Shown here: in pieces, positions 1-12,586 of the stretch
Layout of the letters: each line of letters opens with the position of its first letter
Numbering within the stretch: position 1 is the stretch's first letter
Assembly (NCBI GenBank): GCA_011799875.1
Contig: CM022298.1
Span: 495,421,180-495,485,179, forward strand
Length of the DNA stretch: 64,000 nucleotides
Origin: Thinopyrum elongatum
Lineage: Eukaryota; Streptophyta; Magnoliopsida; Poales; Poaceae
Reading direction: 5' to 3'
The notes under the pieces: generated by a model
Database searches by the model: none
What the model saw: the letters and a program-made list of their open reading frames with translations, nothing else
Told to the model about the DNA's origin: nothing
Program-made: the position numbers and the translations under genes

Positions 1-2001
1 TTCGGGCGAGTAGAGCCTCTTTTGGCGCTTCGTTCAAAATTTTGAAACAGAAGCATTCACGTTTAGAGTACTCTTGAACTTTGAGTATTGACCTTGTATG
101 TTTGAAAACCTCATTAAATTATGCGCTTCTTTTTGAAATTTTGACACTTGAAAATCCTATAACTACGATTATTTTGGAATGGAGGAGGTAAATTTGAATC
201 TATTTTGTACACGACTATATATGCTATTATGTACAAAAGCAGAGCAAAGATTGGTGCCCGCATAATTTAGGTATGATTTACAAATGCCATGATCTCGAAT
301 TCAAATAATTGAATGGACTTCATGTTGAATTCGAATTTTTTGAACCACCTTAAGTTGAATTCAAATGTATGCTAGTTCCTAGCTAGCTATTTATAATGTT
401 CATTGTGTAACTTTTGTATGTATAATGTGCTTTACACACACAACATGAAATATACTCACGTTTATATTTGAATTGCTAAAGCGATGCATTGTCTGGAGTT
501 CAAAATACCGACTCTATGGATCAATTATGTTGAATAATAACATAGAGATGCTCAAATTCGATAGAATATAGAGGTCTGATGGATCAATGACCGTTCCTTA
601 TGCGAATTGCAAATATCATGATCCCATCCTAATATTTGGATACAATTTATATTTTTAATCAATGTGTACATCAGTCTTTTACGTGTAGTTTCACTCTTCA
701 TAGGCCCCTCCTCACACACGCGCTAAGTTTCTCTCTCACACATACGCGCACATGGTGTATATCCATCGGTGGTCTCTCACACATGCTCACACACTCTCTC
801 CCGAGGTGTCTTTCTCGCACACATGCTATCGATATCACCCTCCCTCCCTCTCGCAACCATTTACGATTGTTTTCACTAACCTTTGTCACAAGCACTCTTC
901 CTCTCGCACGCATACGCACACACAATCCCCATCGACCCTTTGTCTATACATAGACCTGCCTACGTGTCTCCCACGCGCACATTATCTTTAGGCTGTCTCG
1001 CACGCATTGTCTCTACCTCTCTTCCTAATTGACGAATATGATTCCAGCAGAGCATTCTGTAGGATGCCCCTTAAAGTTAGGTTGGATGAATGGTAATATC
1101 AGAGACAAGGGGTTACCTTAGTCGAGGACCTAGGGCTACAAATCCTAGCCGGCCTTGTCAGTGACACAGAGTCCTTCACGACTTTGGTATCTTTGCCTTG
1201 TACGACTAGTCCTCCATGGGTCTCCCTGAATGCGTCACGGGCCGACCAATGTGGCACAGGACGGAACCGACCCAAGGGCCTCACCTCGGCCCACCGGACC
1301 TCACGCGGTGACACACCCTATGCCCCTAGGTCTCGTTATCTTCTCACACCCACACATACCAATACAGACACCACACAAAATATTTTCTCCTCATGCCTCT
1401 ATCCCCACCCCCTTGCATGTACACACTCAAGGGCATCTCTCGTCATGACATCCTATTTGTCTCTCTCTCTAGACCTCTCTCATTTATCATGCTATCTCTC
1501 CCACGTCGCCCCCCCCCCGTTGGCCCCTCTATCTATGCCTCTCTCGAATACGTACACATACCCTTTCTAGGCCCTGCCAAATACGTCAACTACACATTCA
1601 CACATGTTACATCTTATCACGTGCCCCATTGATCTAAAAAGCCCTCTCTTCACATTTACTTCGCATACAACATTCCTTTTGAATAAAACCACACAAAGTG
1701 TGGCCAAAAATTTATTTTAGAATTTCTACATATATATAACATTACGAAGTTATATGGAGTATGAAAGTTAATTTGCATTGCAAGGTGCACCAAATGATAT
1801 TTATTCCGCACTGTGAACTTTTATATTTTTATACTATATATAAAGTTAGTCATAATAAAGAGAAACAAAGAGCATCTCTCTCTCCATCGCACACACCCCC
1901 TCTACGCCCTTTTCACGTACGCACACAAACTATCTCTGGGTCCTCTAAAAGTACGCCCCAGCACATCCACGCGCGTTTCATCTTTCTCTTGCGATATATA
2001 T
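1..2001. other. Non-coding, low-complexity CT/CA-rich stretch
   Basis: I see no gene here. The first ~640 bases are AT-rich with repeated GAATTCAAAT-like words. From about 690 to 1640 and again at 1870-1990 the plus strand is a degenerate mixture of CACACA and CTCTCT tracts, which opens spurious short frames on both strands. The reverse-complement type of tract (GTGTGT/GAGAGA) recurs at 29.26-29.55 kb and 50.1-51.0 kb, so it is probably a dispersed low-complexity repeat rather than a gene. Confidence 0.6.
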
Positions 2002-2851
2002 AGTGACGATCATTGTATTTGAAGCGAAAGAATGATACGTACATTGGACTTCAGAATCCACTCATTACGGTCACCATATACATTTTGTGGTTATTATACA
2101 GTCACGGGCTCACCGTACAACTCTATATTTGTTCAAGACACGACTAGTTGACCAGTTAAACGCTCCACGTGGCACTTCTAGTGTTGCATCACATTATCTC
2201 ACTACCATTGGGCCCACCTACCAACGTTTATAAGAATGAAAACAAATGATAAAAAAATATTGGACGGTGGTTCGAAGTCATGACCGCGGGCACAGCGGAC
2301 AAGGTGGCCTTGTATTGGTATGTTGAGCCGTCTGTTTTAACACACAGGAGCTAGTGTTTTGATTATACACACACACGCGCATGCACACAAACTGCATGCA
2401 CGCAACACTCACACGTACACACGCAGCCACGCACACACGCAACACTCACACGCACGCATGCATGCACACACCACACGACCAACACAGATGCTCACGCTCA
2501 AGTGCTCAACCTACACGTGCATGCACACACATCAGGCCCTAACAGACACATACACAACCAGGTGGTTACCGCGCACGGGTTGGAGTCTTGTTGCGCGTGC
2601 GTAAATTTGTGTTTATCTTACTTTTTTCCTATGCGAACTGACAGGTGGGACCCACAAGGAACATGGTCAATTTAACCAGTCAACATAGTGCCACGCAGAC
2701 TATTTGGCCGGTCAATAGAGTGCAATCCGATGCTGAACGGTGAGCAAGTGACCGTATAATCACCGCAAAACATATATAGTGACCGTAATGAGCGTATTCT
2801 AAATTCCGGTGACCGTATTACGCTTTTTGCTTGAAATACACTGACCGCCAG
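2002..2851. mobile_element. Long-TIR MITE, possibly Mutator-like
   Basis: The segment 2002-2225 is an imperfect inverted repeat of about 2640-2851. The best-matching blocks are around 2060-2113 and 2743-2800, which share CTCATTACGGTCAC and its complement, a TATATxxTTTTG stretch and TTATACxGTCAC. The outer ends share a TGTATTTxAAGC block. TGACCGTA-type words recur within both arms. The interior is CA-rich (2360-2560) and has no coding potential. I could not find a clean target-site duplication, so the superfamily is uncertain. Long TIRs on a sub-kilobase element fit a Mutator-like MITE best; a CACTA-type derivative is an alternative. Confidence 0.55.
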
Positions 2852-5286
2852 TGTATTTATCTCTTCTCTCGCTCTCTCTGTGGAACCGAGTAGGCCAACA
2901 TGCTAGTGCCTAAATTGGCGCACGCCACCCCATTATTGTTGTACTGGTTTCGTAAGAGCGAACAAGCATTCACGTCTACCGTACAAACTGTAGATATGAG
3001 TTAAAAATGCTATGAAGATGAATACAAATATTTGAATCCACTTTATGCCCAATTTCTCTCTGTCGGCCCTCCAAAAGTACATCTCTACACGTTCTCGCAT
3101 GTTATATCTAACAAGTATGCAATACAACACTACTACTACACTCTAACACAATAAATCATATGTGTTTTTAGTTTTACTAGATCTCATATTGTTACTTAAT
3201 TATTCAGTTTGCATACATTAAAATTGCCTTTGAAATATATGGCTAGTATCATCTACCGCACCGGAAAAATCCCGCCCTTGCCTGTTTAATCGGGTTTGTA
3301 TTGATGGATCATGCGAAACAACAAAACTATAGTAGTACTACAGTACAAGTAACAGTTCACTGGGCCACCGTGTCGTGTACTCCTCCGTCGTAAGAGTGGA
3401 GCGCTCGCTTTCATAAATGTTCTAGTCCCTTTCGCCGACATGTGGGACATCAAGCAACCGGGTCCATGTGCCATACCAAAATAACTATGCAGAGCAGCAG
3501 GGGTGAAGCACCCCGGTCATGGCGCCGGCGTAGTAATGAGCAATGAGGCGTCAAATCACAAAGTTGCACATTTCCCGTAGTTAAGTTGGAGGGACGAAGT
3601 GATGCTAAAAAAAGAAGTTGGAGGGACGAAGCAACCATCATTTCACTTGTTTCTGAATCCACTTCTCCCTCATCTTCTTCAAGTTAACCACGTGTTGCTT
3701 CTGCCGTTGTTCTGCCTCATGTGGGACGCGGATCAGCTTGGTAAATCACTGACACATGGGACCGCATGTTAGCAAACCGCCTGGCCAACGTCCTCGAAAA
3801 ATAAGAAACCTCCCCCGCCTTCCACGCGGCAAAATCACCTCCTTTTTACTAATCGTGATATAATTTTTTAGATCAATATAATCGAGATTTGTATAGATAG
3901 CACACAGGAGCAAAACCAAGTGGTACGGTTAAGGGCATCCACAATGTGTAGCCAAATGTGAAAATAGCTTTTGGCATCGCTGGGAACCATTGTGGAGGGT
4001 GCTGCCAAAGCCAAAAAGAGGGAACCGAAGCTCCCTAATTGATTTATTGAAGGAATAGAAAAATGCAACCTCTCTCCTCTTTCTCCCGTGCTTGGACGCA
4101 TGTACAGTATAGAGCATAGTGTCTACTCCCTTGTCCCTTCTATCAAAAATCACAAAGCAGTGAGGCATCAAATCACAAAGCACAGACAAAGCAACCATCA
4201 TTTCACTCTTCGCTGACTCCGCTTCTCCATCGTCTTCTTCGAGAAACCACCTTACCGCACTAAGCTGGATGGACGACGCTATTGTGTAGTAGTACATTTA
4301 CGCCTCCTTTGGTTCAACGGACTTCCTGGATGCAAAGAAGGCGGTTGTCTCGGCTTGCAGGCGGCACTTGCGAACGACTTACTGTGGTCTCCCTCAATGG
4401 TGTGCTCCGTCGAACGCACTTCGCCAAAGCCACAACGTTCAAGATATCGTCGACGTCAGCTCAATGGGGAAGGAAGTCAAATAGTTACTACCTCCATTTT
4501 TTTGTATACAAGGCCAGTATCAAAATTACAATTTGCAGAAGGCCACTAACTCTAATCAAGGCAAAATTGATGGGGTTTGCCTCGTACTAGCAAACAAGGA
4601 CATTAATATACCCTTGCATGCATGCGGAAGTGAGAAGGTTGGTTTGCATGGCGCTGCATTAATCAAGTAATGAGGAGTGAGATGGTTAGCTCTTTGGGCG
4701 TTGGAGAAAAAAATATGCATTAATTGATACGTCAAACGAGGATTTGTATCGATCAATCCCGCGAAGGAAACCCCCGCCTTTCTTTTTTAACACAAGTAGT
4801 ACGTACTTGTATCCTGTTTGGGTCTAGGCCTTGCATTGCCATACTTTGCCACACATTTTTGCCAAGCTTGCCTAAAGTTTTTCAAAATAAAAAGGAGGTA
4901 CACTTGCGCACGGCTGTCGCGGTCGCACCGCACCCTCACACATTCGCTCCTGCACGCCGCAAACCCAACCAAGGGAACGCACCCTCACTGACACGTGCTA
5001 CCGCATGTGATCAAACCAAACTCAGCCATCCTACCGCTGAGACATATTTTTTGTTCATAGAGTATGTTTATCCAACCGCATGTTGGGGAAGATCCGTGCG
5101 GCCTGTGCGGTGGTCTGTTGGGGAAGAAGAAGAGGTGAGGAAGAAGAAGGGTTAGAAGACGTAGGATATTCATCCAACCGCCTGAAATGGTCGACTGACC
5201 CAAATGATGAAAGTCAGGCGACTTGCATAAATATATGTTTTTACACAGCAAAAGATCCCTAAAAACAACAACATAAAGAAAAAATA
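2852..5286. other. Intergenic region, no gene recognised
   Basis: The frames here are short and show no family I recognise. A stretch near 3745-3800 (CACATGGGACCGCATG followed by AGCAAACCG) resembles stretches near 60945-60985 and 62318-62360. This suggests a dispersed, promoter-like repeat shared by both flanks of the large CACTA element. A run at about 4490-4530 (TACCTCCATTTTTTTGTATAC) could be one degenerate end of a Stowaway-like MITE, but no partner end was found. Confidence 0.4.
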
Positions 5287-5594
5287 TCACTGTTCGCGGA
5301 ACGAGACGGCCTCGTCGTCTTTGGCTTCCGGCGCGAACTAGCCGTAGCTACCGACGTGTGTCTCCGCACCGTGGTTGTCCTCGGCCTCCAGCTACTCGTT
5401 CACGCGAAGCGTGCGAGCGCTCTGCACGGACGCGAGCACCGCCCGGTTCACGTCCATGATGTTCGGTTCCGCCTGCAGGAGGGCCTCGATGGCAGCGGCA
5501 TCCGCGCGCTTCGCGTCAAGTTGAGCCTTCGCCGCCCGGTTCAAGTCCAGGACGTCCGGTTCCGCCTACAAGACGGCCTCGATGGCAGCGGCAT
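5287..5594 (-). pseudogene. 3' part of acidic-repeat gene split by the CACTA element
   Basis: This is the C-terminal part of the minus-strand gene whose 5' part lies at 58923-59355. Reading leftwards from 5594, the frame continues a tandem ~37-residue unit (AAIEALLQAEP, then DVNRAAxAQLDAxRADA) seen on the other side. It then passes into a unique tail (ARTLRVNE, EAEDN, DEAVSFREQ) ending in TGA at 5287-5289. In-frame TAG codons interrupt it at 5566-5568 and twice more in the tail, so it would not be functional even without the insertion. The family is one I can describe only as an uncharacterised grass protein rich in Ala, Glu and Asp. The CAT at 5592-5594 is the target-site duplication of the CACTA element. 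Confidence 0.7.
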
Positions 5595-5830
5595 CACTAC
5601 AAAAAAAAGACACATCCATGACATTTTGGGCCGAACGAAACTTTTTTCTGTCATGCTTATGACACTTCTATGACGATAATTGTGACAAAAGCACGTATCA
5701 TCATAGATGTGGTGGGATCCTACTTCTATGACAAAAAATCATGACAGAAAATGGGCTTTTCGTCCTGGGCGGGCCGGGGACGCACCTGCATGACATTCTT
5801 TGGGCCGTCCATGACGAAAAAAATCGTGGT
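5595..5830. repeat. CACTA left terminus and subterminal TATGAC repeats
   Basis: The terminal inverted repeat is followed by repeated TATGAC, CATGAC and TGTCAT words in both orientations (for example around 5618, 5660, 5672, 5728 and 5742). The same words occur behind the right terminus. Such short subterminal repeats are the binding sites of the accessory CACTA protein in characterised elements such as En/Spm; that role is inferred here. Confidence 0.7.
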
Positions 5831-5954
5831 AGAGGTGAGGGCGAGGAAGATTTCGGGGAGTTCCCGGTTATGGTGGGTGGTTGGGGCCGAGCGATGCACG
5901 GAGGGATTGCGCATTTCTCTCGTACACGTACGCGCGTGGGTGCGAGGCGTTGGG

Positions 5955-6815
5955 CTCTAACTGAACCCGAGCGAGGCGTTCGCTTACTGAACCCGAGCGA
6001 TTGCACTAGCTACGTTACTGAACCCGAGCGATCGATCCCTGGCTGTTAACTGAACCCGAGCGATTCCTTTGCTATTGCTACTAACTAAAGCCGATCGAAC
6101 CTGCTGCTGCCTCTTGATGAATAGTGACTGTTGTTGGGGTTGGATGAACAGTCCCGGTGGGGGTTGGATGAACAGGACCCCGTGGTAGTAGAGGCCGTTG
6201 CCGCTGGATGAACAGGACCCCGATCGAGGACCTGGTGGGGGTGGATGAATAGTAGCCGATGGAGGGACCCCGCGGAGGGCTGGTTGAAAAGGACCCCGTG
6301 CAGGGCTGGTTGAATAGGACCCCGTGGAGGGCTGGATGAACAGGACCCCATGGAGGGCTGGTTGAACAGGACCCCGTGGATAAACAGTAGCTGGTGGAGG
6401 CAGGAGGAAGTCGACGATGGATGAACAGTAGCAGGTGGAGGTTGGAGGAAGTCGACGATAGATGAACAGTAGCCCATGGAGTCCCGTTTTGCGGTACGCC
6501 ACACCCCTCCCGATGAACAGGACCCCCGTTTCGACCATAGCGCTCCAACACAAGTCCGTTTCCTCCGTTTTGCAGTACGCCACACCCTTGCTGATCAACA
6601 GGACCCCGTTTCGACCGTAGGCACTCGAACAGAAGTTTGTTTCCTCTATTTTGCGGTACACCAGATCCTTCCCGATGAACAGGACCCCGTTTCGACCATA
6701 CGTGGTCGAACAGAAAGGCCGTTTCCTCCATTCTGCGGTAAGCCAGACCTCGTTTCGGCTGTTCCGTCCAAGCCGGTTGGCTCCCGATGAACAGGACGCC
6801 GTTGCTGCCGTCCAC
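5955..6815. repeat. CACTA left subterminal tandem repeats
   Basis: Four copies of ACTGAACCCGAGCGA lie between about 5958 and 6065. They are followed to about 6800 by more than a dozen copies of GATGAACAGGACCCCG embedded in longer units, first with GGAGGGCTGGTTGAA spacers and later with CCGTTTCGACC spacers. Open frames of up to 282 codons on the minus strand are by-products of this repetition and are not called as genes. Confidence 0.65.
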
Positions 6816-7079
6816 TGCCTCTCCATGTACACGAGCCCTGGCCGTACGTATGCGCGACTACGCGTTCGAGACCCCGCCCGTATGTACGTACGTGGCCATA
6901 TTTTTTGCGATCGGGCTGTACGTACGTGTACACAGTTTAGAAGGGACTTCCTGAACTGCTACGTCGGGTGCTCTACTACTACACGTGCCGCTACTTGCTC
7001 GGCCACGGTTCATCGTTGCAGAGAGACCGATCAACCAGTATGTACGTACATGTTCGCGACTAGACAGACAACGCTACGT

Positions 7080-8400
7080 ACGCTTCGACCGGGTGGGTCC
7101 CAGCTGCCAGGGAGGATAAGGACAAACTTCCGTGCGTGTGAAGATATAGCTGGTGGGTCCCGGCTGTCAGGGGGAGGAATCATTTTTATTTTGCGAGTAA
7201 TAAAAGGCACGTCCTTGTGTTCAAAGATGTAGCTGGTGGGTCCAGTTGTCAGCCTCACAGCCTAAAGTCCTCTTCCGATGGCTGTCATTCGTTGACCACA
7301 TTGACCACGCTGTGCCGAGAGCACCAAGGTGGTGGACGATGGCGAGGCCTAGGAAGGGAACGACGCGGAGCCGGGGAAGACGCGGTAGTGGATGCCCACG
7401 CGGAGGGGAGTACGAGGGTTAACTGCTTTGGCTGCGGTGTGAGGCTGCGTCGCCGGAGAATAACAGGAGCTGTGGGTGAGTAGAGGGATGGCATGGCCAA
7501 CGGTGGCAGCACAGCCGGCCACGGGATGCAGTAGCAGGCGGTCCAGCCGACACTGGTTTCGGTGGCTGGAGTAAGAAGATCAGAGATTGAAGAAGCAGTG
7601 CGGCCGTTGGATGTTAATCCAACGGTCACTGCTGCTAGAATCGTTTGTTGACTAGGTTAACAAAGCCCTGCATACGTGTCAACTTAGTAGGCCCACAAGT
7701 CAGCCTCCGAATCAGGTGGGTTCGAGCGAGCAGGGGGAGGAATCATTTTTCTTGCGCTTAATAAGGAGGCACTTCCTTCAGCGCGAAGATGTATCTCGTG
7801 GGTCCCAGCTGTCATGGGGGGGGGGCTTTTTTTCGCATAATAAGAATGAACATCCTTGCGTGTGGAAATTGTAGCTGGTGGGTCCAACCTGTCAGGGGAT
7901 GGAATCGTTTATTCTCGCATAATAAGGAGGCACTAGCTTGCGTGCAAAGATGTAGCTGGTGGTTCCCAGCTGTCAGACTCTCTACGTACTCCATGTTGGC
8001 TCTCGTTGTTGACCACGCATCGTCGAGCGGTCCACGGCGGTGGATGACGGCGAGGCCTAAGATGGGAACGATCTGGAGTCGTGGAACAAGGGGCACTGGA
8101 GTCCCTGGCGAAGGGGAGTACGAGGGGCTGGTTCAGCTATCGGGTGAGGCTACCTTTGCCAGAGAATAATAGAAGGTGTGGGAGAGTACAGGTATGACCT
8201 GGCCACCGTTGGGAGTAGGGTGGGGCGGTGAGGCCTACGCGATAGCACAGCCGGCCATGGGAGGTAGATGCAGGCCCTCCAGCCGGCGATGGTTTTGGCT
8301 GCTAGAGCAAGAGCAACTAGACCAGAGATTGAAGAAGCAGGATCGCCGTTGGATGTCAATCCAATGACAACAGATGTCAGAATAATTTGTTGACTTTTTG
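7080..8400. repeat. Tandem duplication of ~720 bp with a shorter internal repeat
   Basis: A segment at about 7205-7660 recurs at about 7935-8395. Shared landmarks in order are AGCTGGTGGGTCC, GTTGACCAC, GGCGAGGCCTA, GGGGAGTACGAGG, GCACAGCCGGCCA, CAGAGATTGAAGAAGCAG and CCGTTGGATGT. Within and between the copies a shorter unit of about 80 bases (AAGATGTAGCTGGTGGGTCC, a GTCAGGGGGAGGAATC-like core and TAATAAGxAGGCAC) is reiterated about six times between 7080 and 7985. No coding function is evident; this is internal CACTA sequence. Confidence 0.6.
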
Positions 8401-9195
8401 TTTTAGACCATAAAATCGTTTTGTTCGCTAAACGGACAACACCTTGCGCAGGCTTCGTCTAGTGGGCAAGCAAAGTCAGCTTCGAAAGTTGTGTCGGAAT
8501 GCAGCCCATTTATTTAGGTTTTACAGCCCATTTCATTTTGTTTGCCAATACATCTATTTCCTGGCTTTGACTCAAAAAATAATCAATTTCCTGGGCTAGG
8601 TAAAAATAATAATGCCGATATACTATTTATGATAATTTACAGCGCATTTGATTATTTATTCGAATACACCTATTTACTAGGCTGGGTGAAAAATAATATT
8701 GCGTACATGAAGCCCATTTATCATTTCTGATAATTTACAAGCCATTTGATTTTAGTAGAAATGGACCCATTTTCTGGGATGGGTGAAAAAACAATGATGG
8801 TCCCGACTAAGTATTTCATATAAAAAATAATATTGAGATAGGAATATTATAAAAAAATTAAGTTGGGCTTGGTAATCTTATTATATATAAAATGAACTGA
8901 GCTGTGCATTTTATTAAAAGAAATATAGGCTAGGCTGCGCTTATTTTAGGATCTTGTGTACAACTATCGGCCCAGTTGCATTGCTAATGTTCAACGAAAA
9001 GGCCCTGTGTAGTACAGTACAACTTTACATGGCTACTCAGCCCACATTCAACGACGTCTGAAAAGGCCCAAACAAGGCTTTTGTACAAATTTATGAAGTT
9101 GTTGACCTCAATTAATAACTTAAGAAAAAAGTTAGAGTACCGTAGAACCTAATTAAAAGCTGTCACGAGCGAAGAAATAATTCAACGGTCCCACT

Positions 9196-9234
<39 letters not shown>

Positions 9235-9681
9235 GAGAGAGAGACCCATCGGTCGATGCTCGTAAATACATCTTTCAGACATATGCATTGCTGATGCTCA
9301 GAAAAAACTTACATAGTTGACACAATCATATAGAACATCATAGCACGCTGAACTTGCATACAAAAATTTCACGCAGGCAACACAATCAGGGTGGAAGCAG
9401 TGGATCCCTACGGGTAGGGCTATGTTGAAACCAACGAACTCATACATAACCGTTCATCGTCTTTATCAATGACAGGGAAATATCTTGAATGTTGTGCAAA
9501 AAAAACAGACAGACAACACAATAAGTTCTGCTAGCACATTAAGTTGACGTACACCCCTTTCTAAAAAATGTTCAGGTACAAAAATAGAACATGTCACAAT
9601 CAAATGTACTGGCACATCAGTGCTTCACACCGATAGATCAGATTTAACTAGTATCTGAGAAGATTTAGTTGTTACCTCAAA
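8400..9681. other. AT-rich non-coding CACTA interior with a GT/GA microsatellite
   Basis: No gene is visible. The stretch is AT-rich with repeated GGCCCAxTT and ATTTGATTATT words. A (GT)n tract followed by (GA)n lies at about 9196-9243. Confidence 0.6.
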
Positions 9682-10550
9682 TTAGAGCACATCCAGGCAG
9701 CCAGCCCTGCCTCTTCTCCCAAATAAGCAGTGGCCTCTGCCGCGCGATGGAGTAGGCCCTGTGCCATCCATCATTCCAAGCAACATGGGGAAAGTCTGAC
9801 GTTGACTCCTGTAATGGACGTCGTCGACGGACCCTGGCACCAGCGGCGGCGGCAGGACTTTGATTGATGGATTGACCACTTCTTCGACATGCACGAACAC
9901 TCGATACAGGTACATCCCTAACGTGGTCTGCGGCGGCCTTGGTGGCAACGAATAGTACAACCCCAGTTCCTGCACCGGTATCTCAACACCAATCACCTTC
10001 GGTATGGTGGACGGCTTCTTCATCCATGCCATAACCGTCAGAGCCCAGCTGTCTGGAGGAACAAACATACTTACGAGCTCACCTCCTAGGTCGTTGATAA
10101 GCTCATTCATGGACTCGTTGTTCCAAGCACGTCGAGGCATGCCGTGGAAGGTAAGCTTTGTTAAAAACTCAAGCTCAGAGGGCACCGAGCCCATCCTGGG
10201 TGCCACCGATCAAAGCTCACCAGCGCGCCATCGCAGAACAAACACCGGGAAGATTCGAACACACGACTGCAGTCGAAAGTTGTCCGGAACATAACAAAGA
10301 AATCAGCCGGTGGTGGACAGACTTCGACGAGCAAGTCACTTATTTGGATGCCGTGCGCAATGCCAAGAGCTTTGACAAGGTTGTCCGGTGAGACGGGAGG
10401 CCGGTCGCCATTGATGGTTACCATCAGCACTTTGCCGGCAAACTGGTCGTCAAGCGCCGCCATGCCACTGTTGAGCGATAGCACGCAGCGCCTGAAGGCA
10501 GGACAGACCTCAGGATCTCCCGCTCGTAGATCCGCATTGACCGGCGGCAT
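9682..10550 (-). pseudogene. DUF4283-like gene relic, frameshifted
   Basis: Minus-strand frames read from an ATG at 10548-10550 (MPPVNADLRAG) through a region with VLMVTINGDRPPVSPDNL and FFVMFRTTFDCSRVFES. After a change of frame between 10161 and 10206 they continue with FHGMPRRAWN, DLGGELVSMFVPPDSW and ALTVMAWM to a stop at 9682. The order (a substrate-like strand, then a GxPxxxW segment, then a VVAW-like strand) resembles DUF4283 proteins, a grass-expanded family often linked to retroelement-derived sequences. The exact assignment is from memory of the family pattern and is not certain. The frameshift makes it a relic. It lies just left of the Athila insertion and inside the CACTA boundaries. 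Confidence 0.5.
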
Positions 10551-10975
10551 GATAGCTAGTGCGCTTGAGTACAGGGAGTAGAGGAGGGGATTTGGGGGAA
10601 CTAGAGTAGGAATCGAGATTCCAGAGGTGGGGGAGGGGCGTGAGATCGGGGATGAAAAGGTAGCATGAATTACGAACACGCGCCAATATGCTCTCGGCGC
10701 GCAAGCGCATGAAAACACCGGTGGAGCCCACATGTCGGCCTAAGAGTCCTTTTTGTTTCTTTTTTTGAGCGCCCGGCCTAAGAATCATAATTGACCTGTT
10801 TGGCATTGCGTTACTAGTCGGCCCATATTCAACGACACCTCACTAGCCCAAACAAGTGTACATCATTGACAAGACACTGAGCTCAAATTATATAACTTGC
10901 AAAAAGGAGATATACTCTGAACACTGGAGAATGGTGATGCCCTCATTTAGCCCACCAGCAGTTCGAGACAATAAA

Positions 10976-12480
10976 TGATACGTCCATTTTGCATCATGCT
11001 TTTATATTGATATTTATTGCATTATGGGCTGATATTACACATTATGGCACAATACTTATGCCTTTTCTCTCTTATTTTACAAGGTTTACATGACGAGGGA
11101 GAATGCCGGCAGCTGGAATTCTAGGCTGGAAAAGGAGCAAATATTAGAGACATATTCTGCACAACTCCAAAAGTCCTAAAACTTAACGGAGAGTCATTTT
11201 GGATTTAATAAAAAATATTGGGCGAAGAAAGTACCAGAGGGGGGCCACTTGCCATCCACAAGGGTGGAGGGCGCGCCCCCCGTCCTTGTGGGCCACCTGG
11301 CAGGCCCCCGACGCCCATCTTCTGCTATATGGTGTGTTTTGACCTGGAAAAAATAAGAAGGAAGCTTTCGGGACGAAGCGCTATCGTCTCGAGGCGGAAC
11401 CTGGGCAGAACCAATCTAGGGCTCGGGCGGAGCTGTTCTGCCGGGGAAACATCCCTCCAGGAGGGGGAAATCATCGCCATCGTCATCACCATCGATACTC
11501 TCATAGAGAGGGGGTCAATCTCCATCAACATCTTCACTAGCACCATCTCCTCTCAAACCCTAGTTCATCTCTTGTACCCGATCTTTGTCTCAAAACCTCA
11601 GATTGGTACCTGTGGGTTGCTAGTAGTGTTGATTACTCCTTGTAGTTGATGCTAGTTGGTTTATTCGGTGGAAGATCATTTGTTCAGATCCTTAATGATA
11701 ATTAATACTCCTCTGATTATGAACATGAATATGCTTTGTGAGTAGTTACGTTTGTTCTTGAGGACATGGGAGAAGTCTTGTTATAAGTAATCATGTGAAT
11801 TTGGTATTCGTTCGATATTTTGATGAGATGTATGTTGTCTTTCCTCTAGTGGTGTTATGTGAACATCGACTACATGACACTTCTCCATGATTTGGGCCTA
11901 GGGGAAGGCATTGGGAAGTAATAAGTAGATGATGGGTTGCTAGAGTGACAGAAGCTTAAACCCTAGTTTATGCGTTGCTTCGTAAGGGGCTGATTTGGAT
12001 CCATATGTTTCATGCTATGGTTAGATTTATCTTAATTCTTCTTTCGTAGTTGCGGATGCTTGCGAGAGGGGTTAATCATAAGTGGGAGGCTTGTCCAAGT
12101 AAGGGCAGCACCCAAGCACCGGTCCACCCACATATCAAATTATCAAAGTAATGAACGTGAATCATATGAGCATGATGAAAACTAATTTGACAACAATTCC
12201 CATGTGTCCTCGGGAGCGCTTTGCTTTATATAAGAGTTCATCCAGGCTTTTCATTTGATACAAAAAGGATTGGGCCACCTTGCTGCACCTTAGTTACTTT
12301 TATTACTTGTTACCTGTTATGAATTATCTTATCACACAACTATCTGTTACCGATAATTTTAGTGCTTGCAGAGAATACCTTGCTGAAAACCGCTTGTCAT
12401 TTCCTTCTGCTCCTCGTTGGGTTCGACACTCTTACTTATCGAAAGGACTACGATAGATCCCCTATACTTGTGGGTCATCA
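10976..12480 (+). repeat. 5' LTR of the Athila-like element
   Basis: It begins TGATACGTCC and ends GGGTCATCA, and is matched along its full length by 19557-21108. The 1505-bp length is slightly shorter than the 3' copy because of two indels. One lies near 11270-11285 in a GC-rich run and the other is a short duplication present only in the 3' copy. Confidence 0.9.
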
Positions 12481-12491
12481 AGACTCTTTTC

Positions 12492-12509
12492 TGGCGCCGT
12501 TGCCGGGGA
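12492..12509 (+). other. Primer binding site, tRNA-Asp type
   Basis: TGGCGCCGTTGCCGGGGA is complementary to the 3' end of plant tRNA-Asp. It lies 11 bases after the 5' LTR, the usual place for minus-strand priming. Confidence 0.85.
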
Positions 12510-12586
12510 GTGAAGCGCCTTTGGTAAGTGGAATTTCGTAAGGAAACATTTATATAGTGTGCTGAAATTTACTGTCACTTGTTACT

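Noticed and set aside
636..991. Overlapping frames rich in Ser, His, Thr and Leu on both strands
   Set aside because: They follow from the CA/CT low-complexity tract; the composition is not protein-like.
5984..6832. A 282-codon minus-strand frame with repeated CSS and GPVHxxxHGVLF segments
   Set aside because: It is generated by the GATGAACAGGACCCCG subterminal repeat array of the CACTA element and is matched by other frames of similar length; no domain is present.
11218..11649. A 143-codon frame near-identical to one at 19799-20248
   Set aside because: Both lie in the LTRs of the Athila-like element; this is LTR sequence, not a gene.
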